Made by a program: the position numbers and the translations under genes. DNA of 64,000 nt from Parietaria judaica (taxonomy: Eukaryota > Streptophyta > Magnoliopsida > Rosales > Urticaceae): positions 26,321,746 to 26,385,745 of the forward strand of contig OX940872.1 of NCBI GenBank assembly GCA_954871525.1, read 5' to 3'. Positions 35,799-48,325 of the stretch are shown one piece after another. Position 1 is the first letter of the stretch. Every line of letters begins with the position of its first letter. A model generated the notes under the pieces. The model searched no databases. It had not been told where the DNA came from and saw only the letters and a program-made list of their open reading frames with translations.

Positions 35799-37848
35799 TG
35801 TTGGAGAGAAGCGAGAACTCCACGACCGCGTAGCTCCGAGAGAGAAGGAAGGCAATAATGCAGATGGATTTCACAAATCACATTGTTAACGACCAATTTT
35901 TGTATATTAGCGGCACAAGTACTAGCTTTTTACTATCTATTCACGTACGCGTGGGCCATTACTTATGAGAGTTGCGTTGCGTTGAACTTGACTTGGTTGG
36001 AAAGGCAGTTTGAACTTAGTCGTGGCGTTTCTATGGTCGGGGTTTCTGAGCGTTGAATCGTTGAATGGAGCTTTGAATATTTCTACTCGAGAACTTGTGG
36101 ACTGTTTCAATTTAGGATCAAGCGTGGCTTTCGGCCGAAAATCTTGTTCGGGCCTGGGCCATGGATTTCTCCTTAGTGAGTCTCAATTTATTTTTACAGA
36201 GTCCCATTTGCATGAATATTCTATTTATTCATGTATTTTAGTGTTTGGTCTAGTGGTAACAAGTGCATCACTTAAGACATTAGAAGTATTGAGTTCGACT
36301 CACCATAGGAGTGAGAGTGAAATCCAAATATCTATATATATATATAAATGTAATTTGGTTTTATTTATTTGGACCGCAAATTTAATTAGCATGACTTTAT
36401 CATTTCTTATATAGAACGCTTTACACATCAACAATTATTATTAGAGTTTGATAATTTTATCCAGTGAGAAAATAAATATCATTTTTTCAAAACAAAAATA
36501 ACACTTATGCCGCTAATAACTCTCTAATTTATTTATTTTTTTCATTTTCACTGCTCAACTTCTTACATTTTTATTCCAACTTTTGTATATTTTATATTTG
36601 TGGTTAAGGGCAATTTAGTATTAAAAATATATATATATATATATATATATCCTCTATTTTTTTTAGTAAATATATATTTACTATTTACAAAATAACCTCC
36701 AAGGATTGAAACCGTGCTCGAGTATTGAAAATTGAGGAGCTGAATTAATTCCCAAAATCTGAGTATCGAAAACTCTAGTAGAAGAAGATCCAATGAGAAA
36801 TTCAACAAGCACAAACTAATACTAATTAGTTCGACATGACATAGACTAATTAAAAAAATGGCAAAATGGATGCAGGTGCGAGATTATTATACATAACCAT
36901 TAAATTCATTATTTTTCAAGAAATCTAGTTTATTTAGATATTGTAACCTATCAACACAAATAAAATAGAGGCGTAGTGGAGTTACCTCTTGCAGGATAGA
37001 ATTTCAATATTATCAACTTGGCAATTCTATAGAGTTTCACAACCTTTTAACTGTCTGACTAACATAATGTTAATGGGTTGTTATGTTTTATCTGTTTTTA
37101 CTTTTCACAAAAAAGAAGTGTAAGAAATTTATTAGGAATCTTTGGTTGGTTGTTGTCTTCAAATACACTCGTTTTGGATAAAGCTATATTCAACTATTCC
37201 TATAATTAATGAATGTATCGACTCGATCGCAAGAAACGTATTAAATTTGGATGAGCAAAACACGATTTCTATTAATACAATTAGTAAATCACAAGACTAA
37301 TTTAGTCGATATTTACATAACTATTTATATTAGTAAAGGCTAAAGCTATAGTCATCACTCCTACAACAATATTATTTATACTTTTTTTTAAAAAAGCCAC
37401 AAAATAATACTTAATTTAAGCTGAAATCAAACTTAAATTCAAAGATTGACGGTAAAAATACCTTACTTAACGAAAATGTAACAAAACACTTTTAAACGCC
37501 ACGTGACATGCCTCCGTGTCAAGTCACATGGCATGCTACATTTTGGTGAAATATTGTATTTTTGTCTGAAGTATTGAAATGCAATTTCAGTCTAAATCAA
37601 TCATTTTTGCCGCTATATCCAAAAAAATAGGGCTTATGTGAGAGAAGGGTAAGAACTGCAATATATATTTATCACATTTAAGACTTCCATTTCTTTCACT
37701 AACTTAAGGAACACTGTAACTATTTTTCAGCCCTGCTAGGGGTAACTGATGTAAAAAGTCATTTATAACCCTGATAAATACATAGGGTAAGAGCAAAACC
37801 CAGTCATTTGTTGTGGAATATAATATATCAAGTTGATCAAAGAATTTA
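35799..37848. other. Intergenic between P4H1 3' end and SPPL start
   Basis: AT-rich. Contains a SINE copy (36236-36350), a (TA)n tract (36629-36651) and GCGGC-type foldback ends near 35908 and 36513 that share only about 20 bases. A short stretch at 37500-37545 (CACGTGACATGCCTCCGTGT) holds inverted ACATGnnC blocks. The 134-codon ORF at 36010-36414 spans the SINE and is not a gene. Confidence 0.5.
36236..36350 (+). repeat. tRNA-derived SINE, second copy
   Basis: A box TGGTCTAGTGGTAA (36246-36259) and B box GAGTTCGACTC (36291-36301) with the linker CTTAAGACATTAGAAGTATT between. The linker and boxes match the SPPL intron 3 copy, so both belong to one family. An (AT)n tail follows at about 36335-36350. 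Confidence 0.7.
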
Positions 37849-40800
37849 TCAGGATGTTGCTTTCTGCCTCATCCATTTTGTAGCAGACCACTTCTCCCCC
37901 GATAGCACTTGACAGCCGCCGTGTATGCTATTCGGATCCGATTCCCCGTTAAGACCCTGAGATCGAAAGAAGAACGTATGGATCACCGGGACGAAGCTAT
38001 GTTCTATAACTGTTCTCCTGTTGTTTGGAATTTTATTTCCTCACGGAGCTCGTAAATGAATTCGATTCGTAACACCTATAGTGTCTATTGGTGTGGTGTT
38101 TGAACTATGGTCAATGAGAAAAACATACCATGCTCCAAAAAAGTACTGCGTCGCCTTTATTTGGTTTTACTGATAAGCCTTTCACCATTTTTCCTCCGCA
38201 ATTGCATTCGCCGGTACCGGCCTGAGAATCGACAGAGTAAGAAACCGAATATAAATCATATACAAAAGGAGGCTACAGAAATATATTATAGAACTACTTA
38301 ATGACCAAGGCAACAACCTATAATCAACTTATTACCACTACATCACCAAAAATTACATTTATTTTACATGAATTTCGACCATAATCCAAGCATTCCATTT
38401 CTGCCCTCACATTATGATAGGATCCAAACATGATTTCCTGCAAAAATCTTACCGACGGGAATTTCCTAATCTAGCAAATCTCCGCTTCTTTATAAATCAA
38501 CGAATTACAATAGAAACATTCTTTCCTTCAAGAGAGCAGGACCGAGACTCCCAGTTATGTTCGATAGAAATTTTACTACCTCAACATGACAGGCTAAACC
38601 TAGATTAGAAGCGCTAATCCCACATTTATTGTAAAATAACACACCCTACTTAATGCATCTCAAATATATATTCAACCGAAAACATTTCTGATAAGTAATT
38701 GCATTATGCACATCGAGGCATCCGAATAATGGAGAACTATAATCAAGCTATATATTATCCTCCTGATCTTTTCAGCTGAGCAAAGTACATCATGTTTCAT
38801 ATTTAACTACGAACATATTTGTAGAGTGCTCGGTCGCATCGAGTAGCAGAAACCATTAGAAGACGGAAATAAAAGAGCTCATATAATGAGGCTTTACTAC
38901 CATAGGGAAATATGTCTCTCCACCCTCAACGTTATCACTTAGATACATCAGCATCGTCGCTATCCTCTGACCACCCCGCTTCAAGTTAAACTGTCGAAAA
39001 AAGAGACGTACACTCTTTCATGTTGCAGCTGAAGTTAGTAATGGATATTAACAGAGCAAGGGTATTGAGAAACAGAAACTTACGGTATCGGAGAAGTAAT
39101 CGTGATGAGGCTTGTAAAACTGATCTTTCTCGTACCTGTACTGCTGCAGATGTTAGTCATGGCACTCGCCTCTCTGTTCATAGAAACTCATAGTTATTAA
39201 CTTCATCCCCACCTTAAGACTTGTATCAACTCTCCGTTTTCTGCCGGGATTTGAGAATAGATGGAAATGCGCTTTTCAATAGCCTGCTTGCATGATAAAA
39301 ACATATTTAAGAGAGAATATAAGAAGTTAACAGATTGAAAATAATTATTATGATCACGTTGCGAAACCAATCGGTTCAAACGACTGATAATGTTTTAATC
39401 ATATTAGACTAGTTGTCCATACGAGAGTGGAATTTTATACATGTCAAAGGCAGTAGTAACGATGCTACGAAGGACGGGAAAGGAGAAAATTCACCAGTTT
39501 ACCTTTATCATTGGGTACTTCCGCTCTTCGGATGTCAAAAACATGCCAGAGCTAGTCCTAACTTTACTTTTTACACCCTGAAATAAAAACAATAATAAGC
39601 TCAACCAACACTCGATTGCCAAAGGGAAAATGTACGAAGGAAGTTATAGAAAGTTAGACATATGTTAGCTATTATCAATAGTGAGGAACAAAACAGGCGA
39701 ATCAATATCCGAGGAAGAGAAGGCTAAGAAATGTACCTTTCCCGTTTTTGCATCCACGACAGTGGAAATTTGAAGTCGGGGGAGGGCTACCCCTCTAAGA
39801 TAGTCGCATTCCTGTAAAAGCGGTAACATTTTATAAAATTTGAAAAAATACATGACACTCTTTACAAGTTAATGAATGTGGAGAAAAAAGTTTATGCTAA
39901 CTGACTAACTGCCTAACAACAGAGATGTAGCCAGCTTATGAAAGCGTGATACCGAAGACATAATTATGTAACATTCACATGCTGTATAACGGTGCGGAAT
40001 AATCCATTTGCTTCTTAACTATGGATTTTTTTTTTTTTTTATAGATCTTAACTATAGATATTGACTAAGAAGCTTTCACAACGGTTTTCAAAAAATTCTT
40101 CAATTCACATAAAGAGAAAAGAAAAGAAAAGAAAAGAAAAGAAAAAACACGAGCAATGCATACCTCCGTGCTCAGAAAGTTGTGAAACACAATAATTCTA
40201 GGTGACCAGCTAATAACTTCAGGTTTCACCTAGAATAATACAAGGACAAATTATTAGATCCAGACTCAAGCACCAAAAACAATGAGATTAAATAAAAGAC
40301 GCCGTAAACATACATATCCCAGGCGTAACACTTCCGCCTCCTTATCATCAGTCCAATACTGAATACCTGTAAATGAATAAAGCCGAAATAAAAAAGTGTG
40401 TACGAAATAGAAACCCGCTACCTATTTAGAATACGAACCTTTAGGCAACTGAAGATAGCCATCAAGTTGACGTCTACGAATCCCAAAAGTTGGAAAATCG
40501 GAACCTGTAAACGATACAATATGTGAACATTCTATGGGATAATAATATAAGGCATGCCATTAAGTATGTTTTGCGCAAGCTTAATCAAGAAACAACCAAA
40601 AGTTGGTTTGACAATGTTGATGAATATTTAAGACAGAAGACTAAGACCAAGTCTGACCTCAACCAATGAAAAAGCTACGAAAATCGATAAGGAAAGAAGT
40701 TTTGAATAGCTAAGGGGCGTAATTCGTGTAACTTAAGGGTAATGAAATTCTTTATAACGAATAAATGACATTGTTTTCTCGCAAGTTTAAAGACTCGGTT

Positions 40801-41364
40801 TTTGAAACAAAATGACATCCTATGTCATTTAGGAGCTCAAAATGAACGACGACATACCATTTGAGTCTTCCAGTCTCCGTAAAAACGCCAACTGAAACAA
40901 TGCGCCTGCAATTGCCGGGAAAAACAAAATTCAATCGAATAAATCCCGAAAAAGGTCTATTTTGCGCAAGCAATCACCCTCCAAGATACAATAACTGTGA
41001 AGAACCGTAATTCGAATTTGCATCAGCATCGGATTGCCCCTTGCGCTCCCGGTTATAGCCCGGAAAAGAAAGTTGTCATCACAAGAGGGTTTGAACTGAA
41101 CCCATTGTTTCTGTAAGTTCAGAGAAGCGGGATTTCGGCGAAAACTCAAAGCTGACCAGAAATCTCTTTAAACCGGGCAACTTCACAGTTCCGATTCTTA
41201 TAATCTCGGCATCATAATCTTTCTTATTCGAGATCGTCTCTCAAACGCACATGGAAAAGACGGAGAGGGACGAAGAGATCAAAGGCTTGGTCATCCATAC
41301 CTATGATCATTCCAAGGGTGACGAATGTGAGGAGTCCGAAGACGATTTTCATGGAAGCAGCCAT
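37849..41364 (-). CDS. P4H1: Prolyl 4-hydroxylase, membrane-anchored (P4H1)
   Basis: Twelve exons: 41301-41364, 40858-40905, 40439-40504, 40314-40366, 40164-40229, 39737-39811, 39503-39577, 39213-39283, 39084-39135, 38901-38990, 38129-38221, 37849-37956. All phases join, giving 286 residues. The N-terminus (KIVFGLLTFVTLGMIIGA) is a type II membrane anchor, so the catalytic domain faces the ER/Golgi lumen. The 2-oxoglutarate/Fe(II) dioxygenase core shows H-x-D in HHDYFSD, the distal histidine in SIHGGC, and the lysine near the end (SATKWM). It hydroxylates peptidyl proline in extensins, AGPs and collagen-like substrates, preparing them for O-glycosylation. Residues closely follow Arabidopsis P4H1 (At2g43080). 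The variable segment after the anchor (SDFPTFGIRRRQLDGY) is the least conserved. Confidence 0.96.
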
Positions 41365-42265
41365 GTCTGGAGATCTAGAGAGAATCTAGGTTAGGAGGAG
41401 GAAATCGGTCTTTTCTTTTGCTTCTTTTTCTGTTATTGCTTTTCTTTTTTTAGCTTTTTTTTTCTCCGTCTTCCTCGGATGCCCGTTTCCGACTGTATCA
41501 ATTTGTATGATCATAGTACTGTTATTGTTCCCTTTTTTTGTGAGTGGAAACTTTGATTTTGTTGATCCATTTTTTTGATACTTTTGTCGCAGTACGTTAT
41601 CTAATAGCAATTTCAAGTCGAACCAAGGTTCTAATTGTTCTCGCTCGATAATTGTCGACTATCCGTCTTGCCGGTAATCATCGGCAAATATTCCATGGCA
41701 ATCGATTATTTTTAAAAAAAATGTAAAATAATAAGAAGTTGTGTATTTTTAAAACAAAATTGATCTTTTTAGTAATTATGTGTGTTATCAAATTATCTTT
41801 CATCTTTTGATTTTGTTTTTATTTTCTTATGTTTGAGTATGACATGATTTTATTTATATCTGTTAACGTACGACGTGATTTTATTTGAGTATTTACAATA
41901 TGGGAGAGACTATATTTTATTTACATATGTAAACTTAATAAATATATTCTTAAAACCATTTTAGTAGTTTTTCATCGGTAATCCTTGAAAAGTGTCGATT
42001 ATCCATCGATAACCTTTGATAAGTGTCGGTAACAATAAGCTATAGTTTTAGTAGTTTTCAATCGATAATTCTCGAAAATCCATCGATAATCCTCGATAAC
42101 TGTCGATAACGATAAACTATAGTTTTAGTAGTTTCCAATCGATATTCCTCGAAAATCCATCGATAATCCTCGAAAATAACAACTGATTTATCGACAAAAA
42201 CAAATTTTGCATCTGTTTGTGTGAAAGAAACATTTTGCACTTTTTCAAACGCGAATATGATTATA
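41365..42265. other. Intergenic with TCGATAAC-type repeats
   Basis: P4H1 upstream region (A/G-rich leader on minus, 41380-41470), then AT-rich sequence. A 77-bp tandem repeat at about 42041-42195 (TATAGTTTTAGTAGTTT at 42041 and 42118, with ATCGATAATCCTCGA blocks) and a degenerate earlier copy (from about 41960). No gene seen. Confidence 0.6.
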
Positions 42266-42273
42266 CTCACAAC

Positions 42274-42843
42274 TAGGGGTGAGCATTTTAGACCCAACCC
42301 GATGGCCCAACCCAATCCGTTGGAGACGCGACTACTATCTAACCCGCCCATTCTAACTCGCTCAAAATTGGATCGGATCGAGCCGGACCCGACTATTGTT
42401 CAGGTCGGGGTCGGGGTCTCCGACCCGACCAATATAATTAATATATATTTCATATTGATTTTTATTCAAGTAGTGCAATCTTTAGTCTTTAAAAATTTCT
42501 CATTCTCAATTTTATTTACATTAAAAGACCGTTCAATCTCTCATTTTCATGTTTTACATTGTTTAGAGTATGTTTGTTTGATTAAATTTGTTTGGGGTAT
42601 TTTTTGTTGAATTTTGAGTTACATTGATGTATTTTTTTCATATTATTTTTTGTTATATTAGAGTAAATTTTAATTAATCGGGCCATGGCGACCCAAACCA
42701 ACCCAACCCGATTATTATCGGGTCGGTTTGGTTCGGGCATTAAAAAAAATTGGGACGGATCAGGCTTTTTTTAGGAACCCAAAGTGATCGGGTCGGGTCC
42801 ATAAAAAGCGTCGGGGCGGCCCAACCCAACCCATGATGCCCTA
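42274..42843. mobile_element. hAT-like non-autonomous element, 570 bp, 8-bp TSD
   Basis: A perfect 8-bp duplication CTCACAAC (42266-42273, 42844-42851) flanks an element beginning TAGGGGTGAGCAT and ending ATGATGCCCTA. The terminal inversion is short (TAGGG), but the interior is rich in inverted CCCAACCC/GGGTTGGG and GGTCGGG/CCCGACC blocks at either end. The 8-bp duplication and TAGGG terminus fit plant hAT MITEs. No transposase. Confidence 0.8.
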
Positions 42844-42851
42844 CTCACAAC

Positions 42852-43332
42852 CTAGAGTAAACAAATTATTAATGGAAGGCCGTATAAATGACACTCATTA
42901 ATATGAAAAAAATTATAAAATGATGCGAGAAGTACCTGAAAAATATAGTGATGGGCGAGAATAAAAGGGCAGATTCAATGAAAATGTACATAAGAACCAA
43001 CAACACGCAAAATCAAAATGAAAACGAAGTGAGCCAATGAAACGACTTAGTTCAGCACTAGAACGAAGTTAAAAGAATGCCGGTCTACTTATTATAAAAG
43101 GAGAAACTCATTTAAATGATTAAGAAAAATAGAATAAAAGAATCGATATTCTCTTTTTATATAAGTTTTAACGTAATGCGGTGAGATACACATTCTCATT
43201 TTCAATAAAATTTAAAATTTCTTATATATAGAAAAATCTTTATTGATGATACACCAAATAGCTTTTTATTTTAACTCCACTTCAATCAATTGGTATTTTT
43301 TAAACGTTTTTTTTTTTAACAAAAAGACAATT
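42852..43332. other. Intergenic, no feature seen
   Basis: Short AT-rich stretch between the hAT-like element and the next foldback element. No ORF or repeat worth listing. Confidence 0.5.
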
Positions 43333-43341
43333 TTTTTCATC

Positions 43342-44299
43342 GAGAAATAGCGGCGAAAGTCCCTGACTCTGTATACTTGTTGCATTTAAGTCCCTGTATT
43401 CAAATTTTGGTGGTAAAAGTCCCTACCGTTAGAGTTTTGTTGCATATTCGTCCTTGTGCCGTTAACAACTTATTAATTGCCACATATAGATGCACACGTG
43501 TCATACATGTCACCAAAAAAATGAAGGCAAAAGTACCAAAAGTAAAAAATACTAAAAAAACTCTAAAATATAAAATCCACTTGTCGTGGTGATATTAAGC
43601 CACATTTTTAGTGGATCCACTATTTTAAATTTTTTTATTGTTATCTTATTCTTTGCGATATAAATAGGTCTTTTACATATGATTTCATTTTCTTTTTTGA
43701 ATTTTTGTGATTAATCCTGAAACCTCTAAACATGTTAATAGTTTGGTGTATTTAAAAAATTTGAAGTTATTGAACTGTATTATGGGACTTATTTTGGAAT
43801 TCAAGTAACTTGCAATTTATATTTTGATGTTTTTTGAATTATTAAACTTAGTGTTGTTTGGTTATTTGGAAATACAAGTTTATATGTCGCTAATTATTTA
43901 GAAACACTAGTTCTAATTTCAGCGTTAATTAAAAAACTTTAAGAAAGAAAATAAAAATATATGTAAACGACCTATTTAAATCGCAAAGATAAAGAAAACA
44001 ACAAGAATTTTCAAAATGGTGGATCCACTAAAAATGTGGCTTAATATCACCGCGACAAGTGGATTTTATAGTTTAGAGTTTTTTTTTTGTATTTTTTACT
44101 TTCGGTACTTTTGCCTTAATTTTTTTTGGTGACATGGATGACAAGTGTGAAGCTATGTGACACTTAACAAGGTGATAACGGCGTGAGGACTGATGTGCAA
44201 CACGATTCTAACGGTAGGGACTTTTACCACCAAAATTTGAGTACAGGGACTTAACTGCAACAAATGTACAGATTCGGAGACTTTCGCCGCTATTTTCTC
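43342..44299. mobile_element. Mutator-like foldback element, 958 bp, 9-bp TSD
   Basis: The perfect duplication TTTTTCATC (43333-43341, 44300-44308) flanks ends GAGAAATAGCGGCGAAAGT and, in reverse complement, GAGAAAATAGCGGCGAAAG. The arms match over about 350 bases, including two inner blocks (GGATCCACT and TTTGCGAT-AAATAGGTC, seen near 43620-43670 and mirrored near 43970-44030). No coding capacity. Confidence 0.9.
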
Positions 44300-44396
44300 T
44301 TTTTCATCAATTAAAAAGAAATTAAAGTTCCTAATTTTAGAGGCTTTCAAAAAAAATTAATGAATATTATGATGCTCAGTAGGGGCGAGCCCACAT

Positions 44397-44471
44397 TGGG
44401 CCCAATGGGTGCGGCCGACCCTATTGGCCCAAAGCAGACTACATTGGGCCCACAATTTTAGTCTAAGCCCA
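44397..44471 (+). promoter_or_regulatory. Cluster of site II (TGGGCY) motifs upstream of UBL5
   Basis: TGGGCC or its complement GGCCCA occurs at 44397-44402, 44426-44431 and 44445-44450, and AGCCCA at 44466-44471, about 170-250 bases before the UBL5 start codon. Site II elements bind TCP factors and are enriched upstream of housekeeping and cell-growth genes. A TATA-like TATATAAATA is at 44525-44534. Confidence 0.55.
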
Positions 44472-44643
44472 AACCAAAAGTAATAAGATATCAATTAAAG
44501 ATATATTAGATTTTTTATTTGTATTATATAAATATTATTCTTGCTACTCACTTTGGTCATTCGTCTTCCTCGCAGTCACAGTTTTTCTTTCAATCGCGAT
44601 CGAAATTCTCTGATTCTCTGGTTGCGTGGATAAGGCGGAGAAG

Positions 44644-44816
44644 ATGATCGAGGTGGTGCTGAACGATCGCCTGGGGAAGAAGGTGCGGGTCAAGTGCAAC
44701 GAGGACGACACCATCGGCGACCTGAAGAAGCTCGTGGCGGCGCAGACCGGCACCAAGGCCGAGAAGATCCGCATCCAGAAGTGGTACAACATCTACAAGG
44801 ACCACATCACTCTCCA

Positions 44817-44863
<47 letters not shown>

Positions 44864-44865
44864 GA
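44644..44865 (+). CDS. UBL5: Ubiquitin-like protein 5 (Hub1/UBL5)
   Basis: A single-exon 73-residue protein beginning [18 protein letters not shown]. It is the ubiquitin-like modifier UBL5/Hub1: ubiquitin fold, with a C-terminal double tyrosine (LELYYN) in place of the di-glycine used for conjugation, so it binds partners without covalent attachment. In yeast and animals it binds spliceosome proteins and aids splicing. Length and ending are exactly those of the family. The start at 44644 is chosen over 44626 because it gives the conserved N-terminus. The third codon positions are strongly GC-rich. It has no intron in the coding region. Confidence 0.97.
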
Positions 44866-47581
44866 GACTGAGACCTTCCATGGTCAGTCTTAGGGTTTAT
44901 GGGGTCAGGTAGTGCTTCAAAGGCTGGTTTCTTTGATAAATTTAGGTGCGAATTCGTATGATTGAATATTGAATTGAATTCGGATTGAAACCCTAATTGA
45001 TGTTGAATTGGGGATTTTGGTGGAAGAGCGTAATCGTTTTGTTTTTTTCTTTTCTTTTCTGAATTGGGGATTTCTTGATTTGATTGAATTGAATTCGGAT
45101 TGAATTGAATTGAACTGTGCAGTGAAATCATTCATGAACTGATGTACTTGATCCTTTTGTTTATGCATATATATTTTTATATGTAAGTATAGAAACCATA
45201 ACCCTAGAACCTTTGGAGGCTGGAAATTCTCAGTATAGGAACTTCATAGGAGTTCGAATTTCAGGCTAAGAATTGAAGCGACGGGTTCGCATTCCAAACC
45301 CGTACCAAATGCACCATTTAAATCTCCATTGTTTGTAGTATAAGTAACTTACCGACAAGTCCGTTATATTACTTCGATCGACGTTTCTCTTTTGCAGAAA
45401 CTTTACTCGTAGCTTGTAAATTAAAATATTCGGTTTTCAAGAGTTTGAAATTGAAGTTTTGCATGAATAACTTAACCTGCATGATGAGGCGCCATTGATC
45501 TGGTTTCCAACATCTGATGTTTCATATGCCCATGGTTAATTTTTTTTAATTTATTTATTTATTTTGTTTTTTGTTTCAGGGTTTCATTCATACGAAAATG
45601 GAGTGTGGCTGAAAATATAAGAATAAGGGAACTTGTGAATTGCTAATGAATGAGAACATATTAGTGTTATGTGATTGATGTCAAGTATTGTACAACATTT
45701 GCTTTAAAGCTGAATACTATATACTATATAATGTGTTTGATTGACATAACTTCTTCTTATTGCTATGCTTAAGCCTCTGATTATGTTTTGAATGAGCAAA
45801 ATCTGCCTAAATATTGTCGTTTAGATCCCAAATTATTTATTTTCGTCGGTTTGAAGGCCATTGTTGGAGATTCGTAACTGGCTCGTTAGTTGGTTCCGTC
45901 CCAAATCGTCCTTGGTACAAACGCCCTCAGAATTTCAAAACTCGCGATTTGAGGGTTTTTGTTTTGTGCACACTTAACGTCGTTAACCATACAATTTGGC
46001 TCGGAACCAATCAATGGCCGGATTAAGCAGCCTATGGGAATTAATGTCGTTAAGTTAGTGTACAATTTGGCACTGAACCAATCAATTACCCGGTTAAGCA
46101 GCCTACAGGAATTAATTATGTTCAAGTGAAAACTTGAAAATATCCGTCCCCTTCCGTAAATCAATTGGTACTTTGCAGTGATCATTTTATATTTACGCTC
46201 TAGGCTCCAAATGATAAATTCATCGACAAAAGATTAATCCGTCGATAAAGGCAAACAATATATATGTAAAAACGACATTCAAATCCTTGGTCTTCACAAA
46301 ATAAAACGCCCTGAGAGAGAGTAATCAAACAAGAAATAATAATAAACTAAAAGTAATGGCATTGTTCATTAATCAGTACGAAGAGTAGGTACGTCACGTG
46401 GAAGTGACGTCAAGAACATGAATGTCCATTCAGATTCACCATTCCCTTGAGGGATGAGTGCGGCATAAATATTCAATTTTTAAGTTTAATTAGAGAGACA
46501 TGACTTTAATTTGATTTAATAGCGGTATAAGTATCAAAAGTTGAATTCAGTCTATATTTGACTAACGAAAGTTAGTTAACATCGACGTGGCAAACTACCC
46601 GTCCACGTGGACGCCACATCACCCGACAAGCCAACACAACTCTCCCTCTCTCGTGATTCTGAAGAAAGTACAGAAACGAATTTACAAGTTACCTTCTTCT
46701 TGATTGGATCGATGTCATTCATTTGTATCTTAAATTGTCAACCCACTATTCTAGCATCTTTTACCAAATTTAATATAAAAAACACAAATAAAAAAAATGT
46801 AAACCAAAATTGACACAAAGAGTTGTGAGAAATTGAGAGGGTCCGAAGATCACGTTTCAACCTATAAAAAATCGATCAGCAATAATCAATTATACAATCC
46901 ACGATGATATACTAAGGTTATTCAAATAAAATTCAAAAAGTAAGAGTTTTTTTTTTAAATAAAAAGTAAGAGTTGATTGTACTCGTAAGTTGTACCTGCT
47001 TGGCATTGTAGCCGAGAGGGCAGCCGTTAAACTCGTTAAGTATAGGATCGAATGGTTCTAGTTTTTTGAAGTTTTTTTAGACCATTCATTTATTGCGGTG
47101 AGATTTTGCTTTTATACATATATATTAGCGGTAAAAGTACGCAAAAATATTGAAGTTTATCTTTTTTTGCAAATCGATATATTTCATCAACTTTTCCATT
47201 AATTTTTTCTTTTACTATTTTCGTCAGTGATGACGTCAACGACAATAAAATAAATAAATTCAAACAATCAAATCCACGAACATCGTGATAAACATGGATG
47301 TAAACACAGATTCATGGAACATCAACAACGCAAATTCTTATTTTTCTTCTAACTTTCTCTTTCGAACTTTTAATTCATCTCCTCAATATCATCGCAACTT
47401 GCATTGGTGACGTCGTCACTGAAGGATATAGTAAAAAAGAATTATCGAAAAAATGGATTAGGTGTACCGATCTGTGTAAACTTGAAAATTTTGCCATAAT
47501 TTTATAAAATTAATTCTATGCCGCCTCATTTACAAAAACAATTGGAGTACTTTGTTGCTAATAACCCTTATAAATATAAAT
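44866..47581. other. UBL5 3' region and AT-rich intergenic with small repeats
   Basis: The UBL5 3' UTR probably extends some way; a poly-A site is not clear. A 72-bp-spaced duplication (about 45988-46050 and 46060-46120; ACAATTTGGC..GAACCAATCAAT, GGATTAAGCAGCCTA) is seen. Repeated GCGGCATAAATATTC- and AGCGGTATAAGTATC-like phrases at 46451, 46522 and 47128 are isolated foldback termini. No gene. Confidence 0.5.
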
Positions 47582-47586
47582 ATAAG

Positions 47587-48320
47587 TGTTAATGCCGAAA
47601 AATGGATCAACACTTAAAAGTGGCCCAAGTCTTGATTTTGGGCTGGGCCCAATGACCTCTTGACAGTCGAAGGGGGTCTTGAAGCTTGATTCTTTTTTCT
47701 TGATAAGCCGGAAATATCTTCCAGAACACCGTCTTCGTATATCTTGCTGAAATAATGAAATAAACGTGAACTTTAAGGGGATGCGGAGAGGGTGCTTCCG
47801 TATCCACCTCCGACGATCAACATTAGTCGGGTATTTAAGTCGGGATATTTAAGAGAATGGAAAACTGAGGTTTTATCGCTTTAGAGCGTTTTTTGTGAGT
47901 TGATCTGAGTTGTTGAAGTTACCGTTTTGAGTGAAATGAGCTTCTATTTATAGAAGGGTGCAGGGACCTCTTAGTAATTAATAATTACTTTGATGGGCCC
48001 CTGAGCAATTATGATATTGCTTGCGCGTTGCGCGGTGCTCGGTGTGCAGTGCTCGGTGCGCGGTGCTTTTAATTAATTTAAAGCTCTTTTGTGGTAAAAG
48101 TAACAAAACTTTTACTGTCTTTATTCGGGTCGAGTCCTGTTGACTTTTTAGGTTGACTTTTTTGAGTCGAGTCCCTTTAACTTTTTGCGCCGAGTCCTGC
48201 TGACTTTTTTGTGGTGGGCCCAGGTCATCTATGTGGACTTTTTTAGTCTTTTAAGCCTTTTGGGCAGGTTTTTTTGGACTGGGCATTAATTTTTCTAGGC
48301 TTCGAAAAATACCCATAACA
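47587..48320 (-). mobile_element. Solo LTR, 734 bp, 5-bp TSD
   Basis: A perfect 5-bp duplication ATAAG (47582-47586, 48321-48325) flanks a sequence starting TGTTA and ending TAACA, the TG..CA inverted ends of LTRs. On the minus strand a TATA box CTATAAATAG (47944-47953) is followed by a plausible leader, so transcription runs on the minus strand. There is no internal region, primer-binding site or second LTR, hence a solo LTR left by recombination. The 66-codon ORF at 47607-47807 is not a gene. Superfamily is uncertain. Confidence 0.82.
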
Positions 48321-48325
48321 ATAAG

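Noticed and set aside
35799..35855. Upstream in-frame start of the SPPL gene
   Set aside because: It would place 19 residues before a clean signal peptide that starts at MASHPRTLF.
36246..36301. Possible tRNA gene
   Set aside because: A and B boxes are present but no acceptor stem or anticodon arm can be formed; it belongs to a SINE family.
36010..36414. 134-codon ORF next to the SPPL gene
   Set aside because: It runs through a SINE and a TA microsatellite; no recognised domain.
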